Shown here piece after piece: positions 1 to 12,402 of a DNA stretch of 57,335 nt (positions are counted from its first letter, which is position 1; each line of letters starts with the position of its first letter). The notes below the pieces were generated by a model. That model was not told the origin of the DNA. It ran no database searches and saw nothing but the letters and a program-made list of their open reading frames with translations. Source of the DNA: Darksidea phi (Eukaryota > Ascomycota > Dothideomycetes > Pleosporales > Lentitheciaceae); contig JASJFT010000261.1 in NCBI GenBank assembly GCA_030770425.1, forward strand, positions 1-57,335, written 5' to 3'. A program made the translations under genes and the position numbers.

Positions 1-97
1 TTTAATTAAATTTTAAAAAACCCCTTTAAAAAAAAAAAATTTATTATAAATTAAAAAAAATCCCAAAAAAAATTAACTTTAAAAAATATACCTTTCC

Positions 98-140
<43 letters not shown>
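1..140. other. A-rich low-complexity edge
   Basis: About 140 bases of A runs with short C or T blocks, ending in an uninterrupted A run of roughly 40 bases (about 101-140). It matches no element in the window and lacks the mixed composition of the RIPped DNA that starts at about 141. It holds one of the few CA dinucleotides (near 63). It could be a degenerate low-complexity tract or a poor-quality contig end. I see no gene in it. Confidence 0.6.
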
Positions 141-143
<3 letters not shown>

Positions 144-1701
144 ATAATAGAGATATCCTATAATATTAGAAAGATATTACTAGAAATCTTATTATTATTA
201 CTAGAATATTAAGAGATCTTATTATTAGTATTAATCTTAAAGATCTTATTATATATCTTATATTTCGTAAATATATAGTTAACTATCTTCTTAATTAAAT
301 ACTAACTAGCCTAAAGTAACTAGATATTAATTAAAGTATTAAAGATATTCCTTTTATAAACTTTCTAGACTAGAATCTCTAAGAGAATATACTCTTCTAT
401 ATTAAAAGTTATAAAGATATTAGTATATATTATATAGGTTTTTATATAAGTTATATAACTAAATAATCTATTCTTTCTAGTTTATAGAGTATAGTAATAG
501 TACTTTAACTTATCTATAGTTTTAATATACTAGATATAAATAGTAATAAAGATATTAAAGACTATCTTCTTAAGAGTATCTTCTTTAGTAGTAAACTAAC
601 TAGTATAAAAACTTAAACTAAACTTCTACTTTATTTTTTTATAGTCCTTAAAAAAGATCTTCTAAGTACTATTCTATAATATATTAGTTAGGAATATATA
701 AGAATAGTAAAAGAATAATCTATATTATTATTATTACTAGGGGAGTTCTTACTACTATTAATAATAAAGGTACTTAGATTCTAATAGTAGGGTTTTTTTA
801 TAGTAACTAACTTCTAAATTCTAGAATCTTTAATATTATATAGAGTATAACTAGAACTCTTATACTTATATTAAGAGGTTTTAAAAGAAGAAATATTATA
901 TAGGTATAAAGAGAAAGTATACTTTAAAGTAGCTATATATAAGTTTTTAAGCTATTTAAGAAGATCTTATAGAGATAATATTATAGAGTAAAATAAATAT
1001 TAGAATAGTAGTAAACTAATAGTAAAGTAAAGAGAGTAAAGTATAGTAAACTAATAGTAATATAAGAGTAAGAGTAAAAGAGTTAAAAGAATTATTTTAA
1101 AAATAAGAAGTAGGTATAATATTTATATATACTTAAACGTTTACTATTACCTTATATAATAAGGTAATAAGAGAATCTTATTATAATCTATTATTACTAA
1201 AATATAAGTAAAGATAGAAGTTACTATATTAAAAATTTACTATATATTAGACTTTATTATAACTTAGATAACTACCTCTATACTAAAGGTTATATAGATA
1301 ATAAATATATTACTTAAAAAGTTTATTTTAAAACTTAACTAAAAATATCTCTAAAGGATAATAGTTAAATTTATTTAAATAGTATACTTTACTAGTATAC
1401 TTATAGAGATAACTATTTAGACGATATATTTATATAGAGCTAAACTAAGTAGAGATTATTACTATACTATCTAGTTTAGAAGTTAGCCCTCTAGTATATT
1501 AAAGGTAGAAAAGGGAGATTATAATAGACTAGATCTAAGATAAAACTTCTTATTCTAAAAGACCTCGGATTTTTTCTTTAGAGTAGTCTATTATAAAGTA
1601 GATTTTCTTTTATATAAAATTCTTATCTAGAGCTCTTATAACTTCTTATTAATTTATTTATATTCTATCTAGTATATATTCTTAGAATTTTACCTCTTAT
1701 A
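141..1701 (+). mobile_element. Gypsy-D family relic, 3' end (copy D1)
   Basis: The reverse complement of this stretch aligns along its whole length with the left part of the complete Gypsy-D element (38213 to about 39770), with differences that are mostly transitions. It therefore contains the 3' untranslated or extra region and the 3' LTR of a second Gypsy-D copy, lying in forward orientation. The purine-rich stretch just before the LTR (about 1504-1519) fits a polypurine tract, which supports this orientation. The copy is cut at the left by the A-rich edge, so gag, pol and the 5' LTR are not in the window. The five bases after the LTR (1702-1706, CTACT) would be the right half of a target duplication whose left half is not visible. 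Confidence 0.8.
1520..1701 (+). repeat. 3' LTR of Gypsy-D copy D1 (182 bp)
   Basis: Reverse complement of the two LTRs of the complete Gypsy-D element (38213-38394 and 45817-45998), with the same length of 182 bp. It begins TATAATAG (probably TG originally) and ends CTTATA (probably CA originally). The three-way comparison of these LTRs fixed the true LTR ends, because sites that look unrelated in one pair differ only by transitions. Confidence 0.85.
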
Positions 1702-3498
1702 CTACTAATTAAAATAAGAAATAAGTAAAATAACTAGATTACCTAAGAAATAAATTATAATACTATTAATCTTTTTTAATCTTATTTATCTTTCTATACG
1801 TATATATCTTACTTTTTAGATACTTTAAATACTAAAAAGAAAAACTATTCTTTAATATTATACCCTCTAATATCTTTACTTATAAAAGTATAATATATAT
1901 TAGTTTAGAAGTATAATTTTAATCTTTACTAATATAGACTACTATCTTTTTTAAACTTAGATTTTAAGACTTATAAACTATAATAATTTAAGTAAATATT
2001 AGAGAAAACTAAATCTAAGTATAAATTATCTAGTCTAATATAAACTTTCTACTAATAATAAAGACTAGTACTACGATCTAGTTATTATCTATTAAATAAA
2101 GCCTAGAACCTATATATCTATTAAATATAACTAGAATTATAAGAGATATTATATTCTTATAATTATTAACGTTTATATCCTAAATAATATTAATAATAGT
2201 TCTAGTAATACTATTTACTAAGTCTCTTTCTATCTAGATATTTTTAAGAAGTATTACTTATTTATTAATATAGAGGGGAAGTTTACTAGAAAGATTACTA
2301 CTATCTTTTAGAAGTACTATAGCTATTTATAGATTCTTATAAAATATTCTTATTATAATTATTAATTAGTTTAAATCTTATATATAATAATAATTAATCT
2401 AGCTAATTTTATATCTCTTAGTATAGATTTATATAATATTACTAAAGAAATCTTATTTAATTAGAAAAAGTACTATATAATATTAAGTTATAAGTAGTAT
2501 CTAGTTAACTTATCTTAGCTCTTTAATATAAATATATATAAGACCTTCTTAAAAAGCTAACTATATATTATCTTATTACTATATAATAATATCTAAGATA
2601 ATTATATAATAAAATTTAAGATAAAGAGCTTAATCTTTAATATTAATAAGATTTAGAGTATAGGAGTTATTAAATAATAGCCTATATATAACTAATAGGA
2701 GTTAATAAAAGTCTTTAACTAATATAATATTTACTTTAATAAAAAAAAGTAATTATTATTTTAGCTAAATCTTATAATATTATATATATATTTAAAAAAG
2801 AATACTTAGACTAATTATAAATTTCTTATTAATAATAATATATTATATATTCTTAAATAATATCTAGATTTACTAAAGAGTAGTAGATACTAATAGAAAG
2901 AGATTACTATTCTATAGTTAGATTAGAATCTAGAATATAAAATTAATTATTCTCTTTAATATAAGAAAGACTACTATACTAGTTAGTATATAATAAATAA
3001 TAGAGGGTCTCTTACTAAGGGTCTTTATAATCTCTATTAAAGTAGCTAATATTATCTCTATTATATATATCTTACTAGTACTATCTATACTATTTAAGTT
3101 AATAAGAAGTTAAGAAGAAGAACTATCCTATTAAAAAGCTATATTATAATTTACTAATATATTATATAATAGCTATTACTTAGACTAGAGGATATTAGAT
3201 AAGATATTAGTTTAGATAATCTAATTAATAGAATAGAGATACTTCTAATTCTTTTAATAATATAATAGATTAAGTCTATATATATCTTAATAAATAGGAT
3301 TATTTTAATTTTTTATTTAATTAGTAGACTAATCTTTAATATTATTATTATTTATAATAAATTCTTATAAACCTAGATACCTTATTACTAGCTCGTTAAA
3401 AGAAGAGTTATCCTTTAAATCTATATTTTCCTATTTAGAATTCTTTTTTTTAGCCTTTAATTTTATAGATCTATAATAAGTATTAGAAATATATATAT
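1702..3498. other. unassigned RIPped DNA, about 1.8 kb
   Basis: Very AT-rich sequence with no CA or TG that I could find, so it was RIPped and was presumably repeated when RIP acted. I found no LTR, no reverse-transcriptase, integrase or transposase motif that I trust, and no similarity to the other families in this window. One forward frame around 2060-2500 reads as a protein-like series with many glutamine-type stops, but I cannot assign it. It may be the remains of a DNA transposon or another old element. It is the flank into which D1 and B1 are set. Confidence 0.5.
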
Positions 3499-3930
3499 TA
3501 TAACCCTACGCGAATTATAGGATATAGGGTATTCTAAGAAAGTTAAGAGCTAAGATAAGAACTTAGTTAGTATTCTAATATTATATAATAATAATCTAGT
3601 TAATCTATATCTTAGTAAATAAAGTAAATAGAGTATAATTAACTATAATCTAGTTAATTTATATCTTAGCGAATAGAGTAAGTAGAGTAAGGTAAAGTAG
3701 AATAGATATAAGAGAGTAGAGAATCTCTTAGATTTTCTATCTTAATTCTTTATAATTAATCTTTAATTCTTTATCTAATATTTATAAATAAGATTAAATC
3801 TTTTTCTAAGTAGTTATTTAAGTAATAGAATTTATTAACTTAATCTTAATCTATTAAAAACTAATAGTATAATAAATATTTTATTAGTTCTAACCTAGAT
3901 TCTATATAAAGATATATATAATATATAATA
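3499..3930 (+). repeat. 5' LTR of Gypsy-B copy B1 (432 bp)
   Basis: Starts TATAACCCTACGCG and is collinear with the B3 LTRs at 28901-29332 and 35895-36326, all 432 bp. It contains an internal near-duplication (two copies of a block around AATCTATATCTTAG, about 3593-3620 and 3650-3675), which is also present in the other LTRs of the family. Confidence 0.88.
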
Positions 3931-3940
3931 TATTAATTAT

Positions 3941-4129
3941 TATTATAACGTCTAAGCTATATAGTACTCGAGGATAACCATTTCCGAGCTCTAATAAATT
4001 AGAGAAGTAGTATTCCTATACTCTAATATATCTATATAGGGAGAGCCGAGCTCTCTATTATAATAGATAGTAATCTTCCTCTTAATTTACTTCTAAGTAG
4101 CTCTAGTAAGCTCTCTTCTTTTCTCTATA
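3941..4129 (+). repeat. copia 1 5' LTR (189 bp)
   Basis: Begins TATTATAACGTCTAAG and ends TTCTCTATA, probably TG...CA before RIP. It is the same length as the other three copia LTRs in the window. The TSD ATTAT precedes it. Confidence 0.92.
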
Positions 4130-4399
4130 ATTATAAGCCTAATACTTTAAGAATATAGGACTATTCTCTTTATATACTTAAAAGAGCTAGCGAGTAGCTA
4201 CTTAGTTAATCTAGTTATCCTTATATTATACTTCCTTATATCTAGAACCTCTTCTTTTAAAGAGCTATAAGTAAAGCTTTATTTATAGAACTATACTAAC
4301 TATATAATTATAATATATAGTTATACTAGTATATCTAGCTCTAGTTTTACGCGATTAATAAAGGGTTATAGAACTAAATTAATCTAGAAGATAAGAATA

Positions 4400-5700
4400 T
4401 CTTAAATCTAGTTAATATTACTCTAATACTCCCTATAATAAAGTTAATTACTAGTAATAAGAGTAGAAGTAGTACGAGCCTAATAGTCCTAGATATACTA
4501 TACTAATAGAGACTTAATAAATATTAGACCCTCTTAAGTAACTAGGTAGTATAGAGAATATACCTCTAGATACTCTAGAACTAGATAAATAGAACTATTA
4601 TATCTAAGCTACTTAAATTAGTTATAATAAAGCTTATATCTTAGAAGTATATTATACTATAGAAGCTAATATATATACTAAAATAAAAGCTTATCCTATT
4701 TTTAAAGCTTACTATAAATATAGTTTAAATAAAGTACTATACTTATCTAGAAAAGATAAAGTAAGATACTTATATATCTAAAGAGTAATATAAGAAGTAA
4801 TACTTTTTATATACTAAGATAAAAATATATAAACTAGAAGACGTAGAAGGGTAGCTTATTATTTAAAACTTTTTAGATATTATTACTTTAAAGCTTATAC
4901 TAGAATAGATTTAATTAATATATTAGTAAGTTATATAGAATAGTATACTTAATATAAAATAGTTTACTTTAAATAAAATTAGAAAAATATTTATTATAAT
5001 AATCTAGAAGTATTCTTTAAGAGCTTTTAATAGTAATTCTAGAATATTTACGATACTAGAGAGATACTTAGATTAGTTCTTAGGTTAGTACCCGGACTAA
5101 TATTTAGTAGATAAAACTAGAATCTACCTATATAGAGAGTCTAGAAAGAATAAGTATAAAATATATAAGTAAAGTATAAATAAATATAAAAGACTTAAGA
5201 TAGTAATAACTAAAGAAAAAATACTAATTAATCCGAATAAGTATTAAAAGATCCTAGAATAGCTTAACTTAGATAAATTTATAAAAATAAGAAAATACCT
5301 AGTATCTAAAAGCTAGAAGCTTCTAAGTATAGTAAATTAGGTAAGTAAAGCGTATACTTTAACTTATCTAGAAGGAATATAAGTTATAATAATTAATTTA
5401 AAACTTTTTAATAAGTCTATAGGAATTTATATAACTATAGATTTTAATACTTATTTTCTCTCTAAAAGTACTATACTTAATAATAGAGCTACTTTATATC
5501 TAATAAATATATAGGAGTTATTTATACTAGAATTATTTAAGAAAGCTTAAGAGATATAAATATATAAAGATAGAAACTTAAACCTTTTTAATTATAAAAA
5601 TAGGTACTTAACTAATTAAGAATATACTTAATAGAGTTTAGAAAAAAAATATAGAAAATTTAATACTATAAAATATTATAGTTATTAAAGATTTTTATCT
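4400..5700 (+). pseudogene. copia 1 gag and protease region remnant
   Basis: This is where the capsid and aspartic-protease domains of a copia polyprotein are expected. Around 5430-5520 one forward frame reads as Thr-Ile-Asp-Phe-(Gly)-Thr followed about 14 residues later by Asn-Asp/Asn-Arg-Ala-Thr-Leu. I take this as the likely protease active-site region (family pattern Asp-Ser-Gly-Ala), though Ser is not preserved. I could not place a zinc knuckle with confidence. Copy 2 carries the same sequence at 14045-14150. Many TAA/TAG interrupt the frame, and the assignment of gag itself rests on position. Confidence 0.5.
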
Positions 5701-5899
5701 TAATATTATCTCGGAAGCTCGTTTAAGGAAGAAAGAAGTCTAGTACTTTAGACTAGACTACTTCTTATATATAGAATTAATAGATAAGAGTATTATACTT
5801 ATAATACTTCTATATAAGTATAACTTAATATTTATTAAATATAAATCTATCTCTATTTATACTATATCCTTAATTAATATAATAAACTTTTATTAATCT

Positions 5900-6950
5900 T
5901 AGTAATTATACTTTAGGTAAAGTATAGAGGACCTATAGTATATAAGAGTAGAATATCTAAAACTATAAGTATTATAAATACTTATATAGTATATATAGAA
6001 TATATAAATTAAAGAAACTAGATACTTATAATATAAGTACTATATAATTATATATACTATATAGGTAATCTCTTAATATTCTAAAAAGCGCTCTTTCCGT
6101 CTATTCTAAAGAATTATATAAAATCTTTTTAATATACTACTAGAGTAATTAGGGAAATACTAGATAATTATCCTAAAATATAACTATAATAAGAAGATCT
6201 TCGTAGATATACTAGTTAGAAAGATACTACTAAAGATTCTATATATTTTATAGATATTTAAGAGCTTAGTATATATATAATATAAGCTTAGAATAGTTAA
6301 GCTATAATAGAATAATAATACTATAACGCTCTCTTAAAAAGGAAAATTCTAATATAAGCTCTAGATAGAGTAGTAGAGTATATAGATTAAGTCCTCCTCT
6401 ATCTATATATATAAGTCTAATAGTAGTATAGAATATACTAGCTAAGAGATAATTACTAAATTAATAAAAATAAAAAATAATATAAGACTTTTTAAAAAGC
6501 TCTAGCTAGAAATTATATATATAGTAGTATAACTATATAATATAAGTCTTTTCTATACTTATAAGCTATACTTCCTAAATAAGATACTAAATATCTAGTT
6601 CTATTAGTACTTTTAATACTACGAGCTAGTATATATAAGGAGTATAATAAAAGATCTATATCTAGATTAAAGTAGTATATATATATATAGGTATTATACT
6701 TATCTACTTAATTAAGAATATATAATAGAATATAATAAGAGAAGCTTTAAGATTACTCTATAAGACTATATAGGATATTTAATAGACTATAAAGCTTCTA
6801 ATATTTATAAAATATAGGTCCTAATACTTAATTAGATAATTACTATAAGAAATATAATATTTAATAAAATACTTTTTTATAAGAATAGAAAGATAAATAC
6901 GATTTTCTAGAAAGAAATAGTTAGAATTATTTATATTCTTAATAAGTATA
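5900..6950 (+). pseudogene. copia 1 integrase remnant
   Basis: Integrase inserts the reverse-transcribed copy into the chromosome. At about 6385-6445 the frame reads Pro/Ser-Ser-x-Tyr-Thr/Ile-x-Lys/Glu-Ser/Pro-Asn-Ser/Gly-x-Ile-Glu-Tyr/Arg-Thr, matching the conserved copia block with the catalytic glutamate (family pattern PYTPxxNGxAERxN). In copy 2 this block is better preserved (15030-15085). At about 6785-6900 the downstream block corresponds to the C-terminal part of copia integrases, which ends in a box like RDVxFDE (here decayed). Stops from RIP run throughout. Confidence 0.78.
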
Positions 6951-7939
6951 GTAAATACTAAGATATAAAGAAGATTATAAAGCTATCTACTATATAGTTA
7001 AAAGAGTAATTAAGTACTATAGTAACTTAATAGCTAACTAAGAAGTAATTTAGAGATACTAGATCTTAGGACCTAGTTTAGGTAGATAACTAGCTATTTA
7101 ATTAGAAAATAAGAACTTTAGTAATTATATAGATAATAAGTATAACTAGTAGATTACTAAAAATATATATAGTATATAAGAAGTATATAGGACTTATATC
7201 CCCTAAGTTAAGTTTAAAGTTAAAGTTACTATCTAGTATTTAGAAGAGTTAGAGTCTCTTAGATAATCTTTATATTTCTTATATAAGATATAATACTAAA
7301 GAAGTAGAACTATAAAGATCTAGCTTTTTAGCCTTAGTACTATAGAGTATAATAGAAAATATCTCTCGATCTAATAGTATAGTTTTTAATATTATAGACG
7401 AAGTATTTAAGTAACCCCCTAAATATATATATAATAAGAAGAACTAGGGACTATCTATATATATAAGTTATAGATTATAAAAATAAAATTCTAATAATCT
7501 AGATATACTTAGAGGTAGTAGGAGTAGAATATATATACTACTTAGTAATATAGATAGTAATCTAGATTAATTAGATAATATTCTAAATAAAGCTTTTATA
7601 GATTAAGTCTTTATAGATAGAAAGCTTAAGCTAATAATAGAATATAAGACTCTACTCTTTATAATTATAGCTACTATACTTCTAAGAAAGTATTACGAAT
7701 ATTATAATAATCTACTAAAAGAGTTAAAGAAATAGAGAAATCTATATATATATTCTTATAAGAAGCTATTTATAGAGGTAGCTTATTAGAAAATATAAAT
7801 ACTTAAGAAGAAAGATATATAAAAAGTAGTAAAGTATAAAAAATAGATATAGAGACTATTTTTACTTAAATAGATATTTATCTATAAGCTTAATTAGAAT
7901 AGATTCTTAATTAAGTATAAAGCTTATATCTATATATAA

Positions 7940-9060
7940 GATAACCTCTAGGCTAAGGATTTAATCTAGTTAATCTATATTATAATACTCGTTATATAAT
8001 CTTTTTATATAATAATAGTAATTATAGTATAGTTTAATTTAGAAGTATACTAGCTCGACGTAGTTAGAATCTTTCTAAATATTTACTAGGATAATTAACC
8101 TAATATACTTTATAAGCTTTTTAATAGCTTTAAAAAATCTAGTAAATATATTAAACTTAATTAAATACTATATAGACTATATAACTTACTACTACTATAG
8201 TATAAAGAGTTCTTCTAAGCTTTAAAGGGTCTAGGACTTATAATATTAAAAGAAGAGTTATATCTATTCTTTAATAAAAAGTAATATATATTTATTCTAT
8301 TCTATATAAATAATATACTTATAGTATACTATATATTAGATAAGCTAGCTATATAAACGCTTCTTAGATCGATTAAGATAAAGTATAGAATAGAAGATTA
8401 TAGTCTTATTAAGTAGTTCTTAGAGATATAAGTAATTAGAAATAAAGAAGTCTAAGTAATCGAACTAGTCTATAATATATATATTAATAAGATCGCGAAG
8501 AAGTTCTTACTTACTAATATAAGAAGCTTCTCTATAATATTACTTCTAGATAAAGAGCTTATAAAGAATATAAAAGAGGTAATAAAGCTATAGATTAAGA
8601 TATATTAAGAGTATATAGGATTAATCCTATATATAGTAATTATACTATATCTTAATATAATATTTATAACTTCTTAGCTATTATACTATCTTATAAACTT
8701 AAGTAAAGAGTACTTTATAATAGTAGACTAGATAATTATATACTTATATAGAATATAATATAAAGATATTAGATAAAATAGATATAAAGGTACGTAGCTT
8801 CTTATATATAGGAATACTTTATTTATAAATAATTTAAAGATAAGATAATTATTTTATAAATATATTATTATACTTTTTAAAGGATCTATACTATAGAAAG
8901 TTATAAAATAATCTACTATTACTACCTCTATAACTAAAGCTAAGCTACTTACCCTAAAGTATATTATAAAGGAATTCTTAGCTTTTAAGTATTTCTTTAA
9001 GAAACTTACTCTAGATTTAGATATTATATAATAAATCTTCTATAATAATTAGTAGATAAT
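7940..9060 (+). pseudogene. copia 1 reverse transcriptase and RNase H remnant
   Basis: The enzyme that copies element RNA into DNA, with its RNase H. At 8000-8095 the frame reads Gln-Phe-Asn/Asp-Leu-Glu-x-Tyr-Gln-Leu-Asp-Val-Val-x-x-Phe-Leu-Asn, a hallmark of copia reverse transcriptases. The YVDD catalytic box is at 8303-8314 and now codes Tyr-Ile-Asn-Asn; both aspartates became Asn by G-to-A changes. RNase H follows (8705-9030), with a readable Ser-Thr-(Ile/Val)-Thr-Thr-Ser-x-Thr-(Glu)-Ala-(Glu)-Leu-Leu block near 8920-8965. The catalytic residues and many glutamines are lost, so the enzyme is dead. Confidence 0.9.
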
Positions 9061-10415
9061 CTAACTTATTATTAGGAAAAATAAGTAAATTACTATCTAG
9101 CTATACTATATAGATATATAAAATATATAGTTATACTAAAAGTATACTAAGAATATATTTAAAGTACTCTATTTAAAAATAAGTAATATATTTATAGACG
9201 GACTTATAAAGTACTTACTAGTATAATAATTCTAATACTTTAAGAAGTAACTAAATATTTAAGTATATATTAGTATAGAAAAAAGTAGAAGAATAACTAG
9301 TTAGAAGAGCTTATAATTTAAGATTATAGAGAATCTTTATTCTTTCTTAACTTTACTAGGGAGTTCTAGAACTTAAATAACTAGGAGGTTAATAAGCTTT
9401 CTTAAAAGCTTCTTAACCTACTAGCGACGAGCTAGAAGCTCTAGAGGAGGACTACCTCTCTACTTTTTCTTCTTTTACTTCTTTTTCTCTTCCTTCTTCT
9501 CTTTCTTCTTCTTTAAACTAGTACTAGGAGAGAGTAGTATACGTATAATAGCCCGAAGCTAGTATACCTTCTATATAGTATTAGTATAATTAAGAATATA
9601 GTATATAGAGCTTAGTATAAAGCTAAAAAATATAATTTACCTACTTATTATAGGTCTTAATAGTTATAGTAAACTACTAGATAAATAGTAGAACTACTTA
9701 GAAACTATAATATAATTAGTATAAGTATAATAATAGTAACTAGTATACTTCTAAGACTTATAATATAAAATAACTATATCTAAAGATATAGTACTAATAC
9801 TAGATATTACTAGTTAATAAATTATAGTACTTTTTTTTAGAGTATTTAGTAAGTATAAATCTTATATACTTTTAGTAAGAATATATTTAAAGTACTCTAG
9901 GAATATCTCTTTAAGAAGTAGATATCTTAGATATAAATATAGATAAAGAAGGAAGTATAGATATAGATATAGATATAGATAAGCGACGTAGATAACTATA
10001 ACTATAACTAAAAGTAGCTAAGCTATAAGTAGAGTAGATAGTAGTAGTATATATATAGGTAATATAGGAATAAGTACTAGTTTATAAAATAATTAGTATC
10101 TAATTTATAAGAAACTTATAATAAGAGTTTAAGAAGAGTTTAAAGAAAAAGGTAATACTTATATAAGCTATTATAATATTATTCTAAAGAAGAGAGAAAA
10201 AGAGAGGTTAATTTATAAAGTATTTATTATTATCTATAAGTAGTAAACGCTTATATTATATAAGTATTAGAGCTTATATTTATCTAGAAAAGCTTAACTA
10301 GCTTATTTAATAATAGTACTAGTATAAGTACTAGTACGTATATATTATATACTATAATTATATACTTAGTTAGCTTATTAATAGATATACTACTATATAG
10401 TATACCTAAAGGGTA
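9061..10415 (+). other. copia 1 3' region, non-coding or unassigned
   Basis: About 1.35 kb between RNase H and the 3' LTR, also present in copy 2 (about 17690-19019). It contains a CT-rich tract at about 9450-9515 (runs of CTTCTT and CTTTTTC). There is an A/G-containing stretch just before the LTR (about 10400-10415) where the polypurine tract should be. I recognise no domain. The region is long for a copia 3' untranslated region. Confidence 0.6.
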
Positions 10416-10604
10416 TATTATAATATCTAAGCTATATAGTATCTAGGGATAACTATTCCTAAGCTTTAATAGATTAGAGAAGTAGTATCTCTATACTCTA
10501 ATAGATCTATATAGGAAGAGCTAAGCTCTCTATTATAATAGATAGTAATCTTCCTCTTAATTTACTCCTAAGTAGCTCTAGTAAGCTCTTTTCTTTTCTC
10601 TATA
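10416..10604 (+). repeat. copia 1 3' LTR (189 bp)
   Basis: Matches the 5' LTR at 3941-4129 over its full length, with differences that are nearly all C/T or G/A. It is followed by the second ATTAT of the target duplication (10605-10609). Confidence 0.92.
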
Positions 10605-11850
10605 ATTATTCTAAACTAAGATTATATTAAATATAATAACTCTATCTAGCTTATATAATACTTTTAGAACGAGTATAATAGAAGCTTTAATAATAAATCT
10701 AGCTACTTTTATTTAATAATAAGTAGCTTAGATAGTAGAGATATAATAAGCTATAATATTACTATAAGAAGTACTATAATAGGTAAGAGTAGAACTTAGT
10801 AGAAAAGTAAAAGTTAAGATATCTAAAAGATATAATAGTAATAAAAAAGATCTAAAGCTATTTTTTATATAAATAAATCTATACTATTAGTTTAACTCTA
10901 CTACGTTTACTAGCGAATAGAATAAAATCTTTATAATAGGTATATATATAATAGAAAAGATAATAGTATAAATATAACTTCTAATTAATAATTATATAAC
11001 TAACGAAGAAACTTTAATAAAGTAATATAATAAAATAAAAGTAGTTTTTATAAACTAGGACTTCTTTAAGAAATAAATATATATAATCTTTAAAAATATT
11101 AATATAATCTAGTAAGTAGAGTATAAGATTTAAAGGTTAAAATAGATAAAGTTAATAGAAGTCTATACTACTAAGTTTAAATAATTATAGTATAAGATTA
11201 ATTAGAATAATACTTCTCTTATAGTTATATACTATAATAGACTTAAGAAAGTAGTTAAAAACGAGCTATCTAGACTTAAGAAACTAGATAATCTAATAAA
11301 ATTAATTAAAATAATAATCCATATTAATAACTAACTATATAAATAAGTACTTAAAAAATAAAATATTATAAAACTAGCTAAAGTCTATAAAAAGAAGTAG
11401 TTAGCTTTTAAGTATAGATTTTATAAGAATTATAATAAAATAGATATTAATATAGTCTAAGAAAAGAAATATCTAAAGAATAAAAAATATAACTAGAGTA
11501 GAAAGTTATAGAAAGTTCTAATAGATAAAATAAAATAATACTAAAAAGAAAAAGTATATCTATATTATAGGATATAAGAATACTTTACTAAGAAATATAA
11601 CGATAAAAAAAATATAAGTAGCTAAGATAGTACTAGATATATAAATATAATTAAATATAATATAAAAAAAGAAACTAAGTCTAACTTAATATCCGAAATA
11701 TAGTATAATACTAATAGATAGAACGAGGTTAAAGAAGTTTCTCGATAATAAAAAGACCTAGAGCTTAAAATAGAAGAATTAATACTTTTAGAGCTAAGAG
11801 AAGTAGCTATAAAAGATATCTTCTAATAATTAGTATATAATAAGTATTAG
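10605..11850 (+). pseudogene. Gypsy-B gag remnant (B1)
   Basis: Collinear with the gag region of copy B3 (about 29338-30590). Gag is the nucleocapsid precursor that packages retrotransposon RNA. Near the end, 11557-11598 reads, once RIP is undone, as a CCHC zinc knuckle (Cys-x2-Cys-x4-His-x4-Cys). The four ligand codons are now TAT or TAC (from TGT/TGC or CAT/CAC), and the spacing of 14 codons is intact. The frame is closed by many TAA/TAG. It is cut off shortly after the knuckle and no pol follows. The gag frame also contains one of the very few surviving CA dinucleotides, in a CAT near 11320. Confidence 0.8.
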
Positions 11851-11886
11851 ATATATAGAACTATAAGGAATTAAGGAATTCCTAAG

Positions 11887-11909
11887 AAATAACCTTTAAT
11901 AGGTTATTT
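11887..11909. repeat. perfect 9-bp hairpin
   Basis: AAATAACCT, loop TTAAT, AGGTTATTT. It lies 37 bases inside the start of segment X. In AT-rich DNA such a stem can arise by chance. Its position near a segment boundary is the only reason to note it. Confidence 0.6.
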
Positions 11910-12111
11910 TCTATTTAGGTTTAGCCTATATTACTAAGCTATTATTATAGCTAGATTCTATAGGTTATTCCGAGTAGATTGGTATATAGCTTATTTAAAT
12001 TGGACTAATATTAAGCTAGATATTAGAGAATAAAGCTATTAGTAATTAGGTTAATTCTAAAAGATTCTAGTAACTACTAGACTAGCTAGTATTACTAATA
12101 AGTATTAAGAA

Positions 12112-12161
12112 ATACTTAATTTCTAATACTTATATAATACTTAATTTCTAATACTTATATA
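12112..12161. repeat. perfect tandem duplication, 2 x 25 bp
   Basis: Two identical 25-bp units (ATACTTAATTTCTAATACTT plus TATATA minus overlap, 12112-12136 and 12137-12161), followed by a short partial third unit. The identity of the two units suggests a duplication after RIP, or RIP striking both equally. Confidence 0.8.
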
Positions 12162-12365
12162 ATACTTACTAAGCTATTCTAGAATATTCTATTACTAATC
12201 TTAATTAGTAATATATTTCTTAGCTAGAAGTATATAAGAAGGATAATCTACGTTAAATAGTTAGCTCTTTAACCTAATAACTCTATTATTAAATAAGTTA
12301 ATATATTATTATATTATCTTATTATCTTTTTACCTTATTTAGTTATACTTTCGCCCTTCTAAATA

Positions 12366-12402
12366 CTATTTATAGTATTCTATTAGATTCTACTATAAAT
12401 AG
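12366..12402. repeat. perfect 12-bp inverted repeat
   Basis: CTATTTATAGTA (12366-12377), a 13-base loop, then TACTATAAATAG (12391-12402). It is a perfect stem inside segment X. No poly-T tail or nearby gene supports calling it a terminator. Confidence 0.75.

Larger units (their letters stand above)
3941..10604 (+). mobile_element. Ty1/copia element, copy 1 (6664 bp)
   Basis: Complete LTR retrotransposon with 189-bp LTRs (3941-4129 and 10416-10604), flanked by the 5-bp target duplication ATTAT (3936-3940 and 10605-10609). The domain order integrase then reverse transcriptase then RNase H is that of Ty1/copia (in Ty3/gypsy the integrase comes last). It sits just inside the 5' end of Gypsy-B copy B1, in the same direction. 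It is fully RIPped: no ATG in the coding strand and stops throughout. One of the rare surviving CA dinucleotides is in the 5' LTR (near 3979). Confidence 0.92.
3499..11850 (+). mobile_element. Gypsy-B copy B1, 5' half, split by copia 1
   Basis: The 5' LTR (3499-3930) is followed by ten bases of internal sequence, then the copia 1 insertion (3941-10604). After it the same internal sequence resumes at 10605 and runs parallel to positions 29338-30590 of the complete copy B3. The join is exact: the 5 bases ATTAT occur on both sides of copia 1 and correspond to ACTAC in B3. Similarity stops at about 11850, just after gag, so pol and the 3' LTR are missing. The unrelated segment X begins there, meaning that B1 was truncated by deletion or recombination. 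Confidence 0.85.

Noticed and set aside
9450..9515. CT-rich tract as a regulatory element or terminator
   Set aside because: It is present in the same place in both copia copies and has no gene to serve; it is noted only as part of the element's 3' region.
12366..12402. Transcription terminator
   Set aside because: A perfect hairpin, but in a eukaryotic RIPped context with no adjacent gene.
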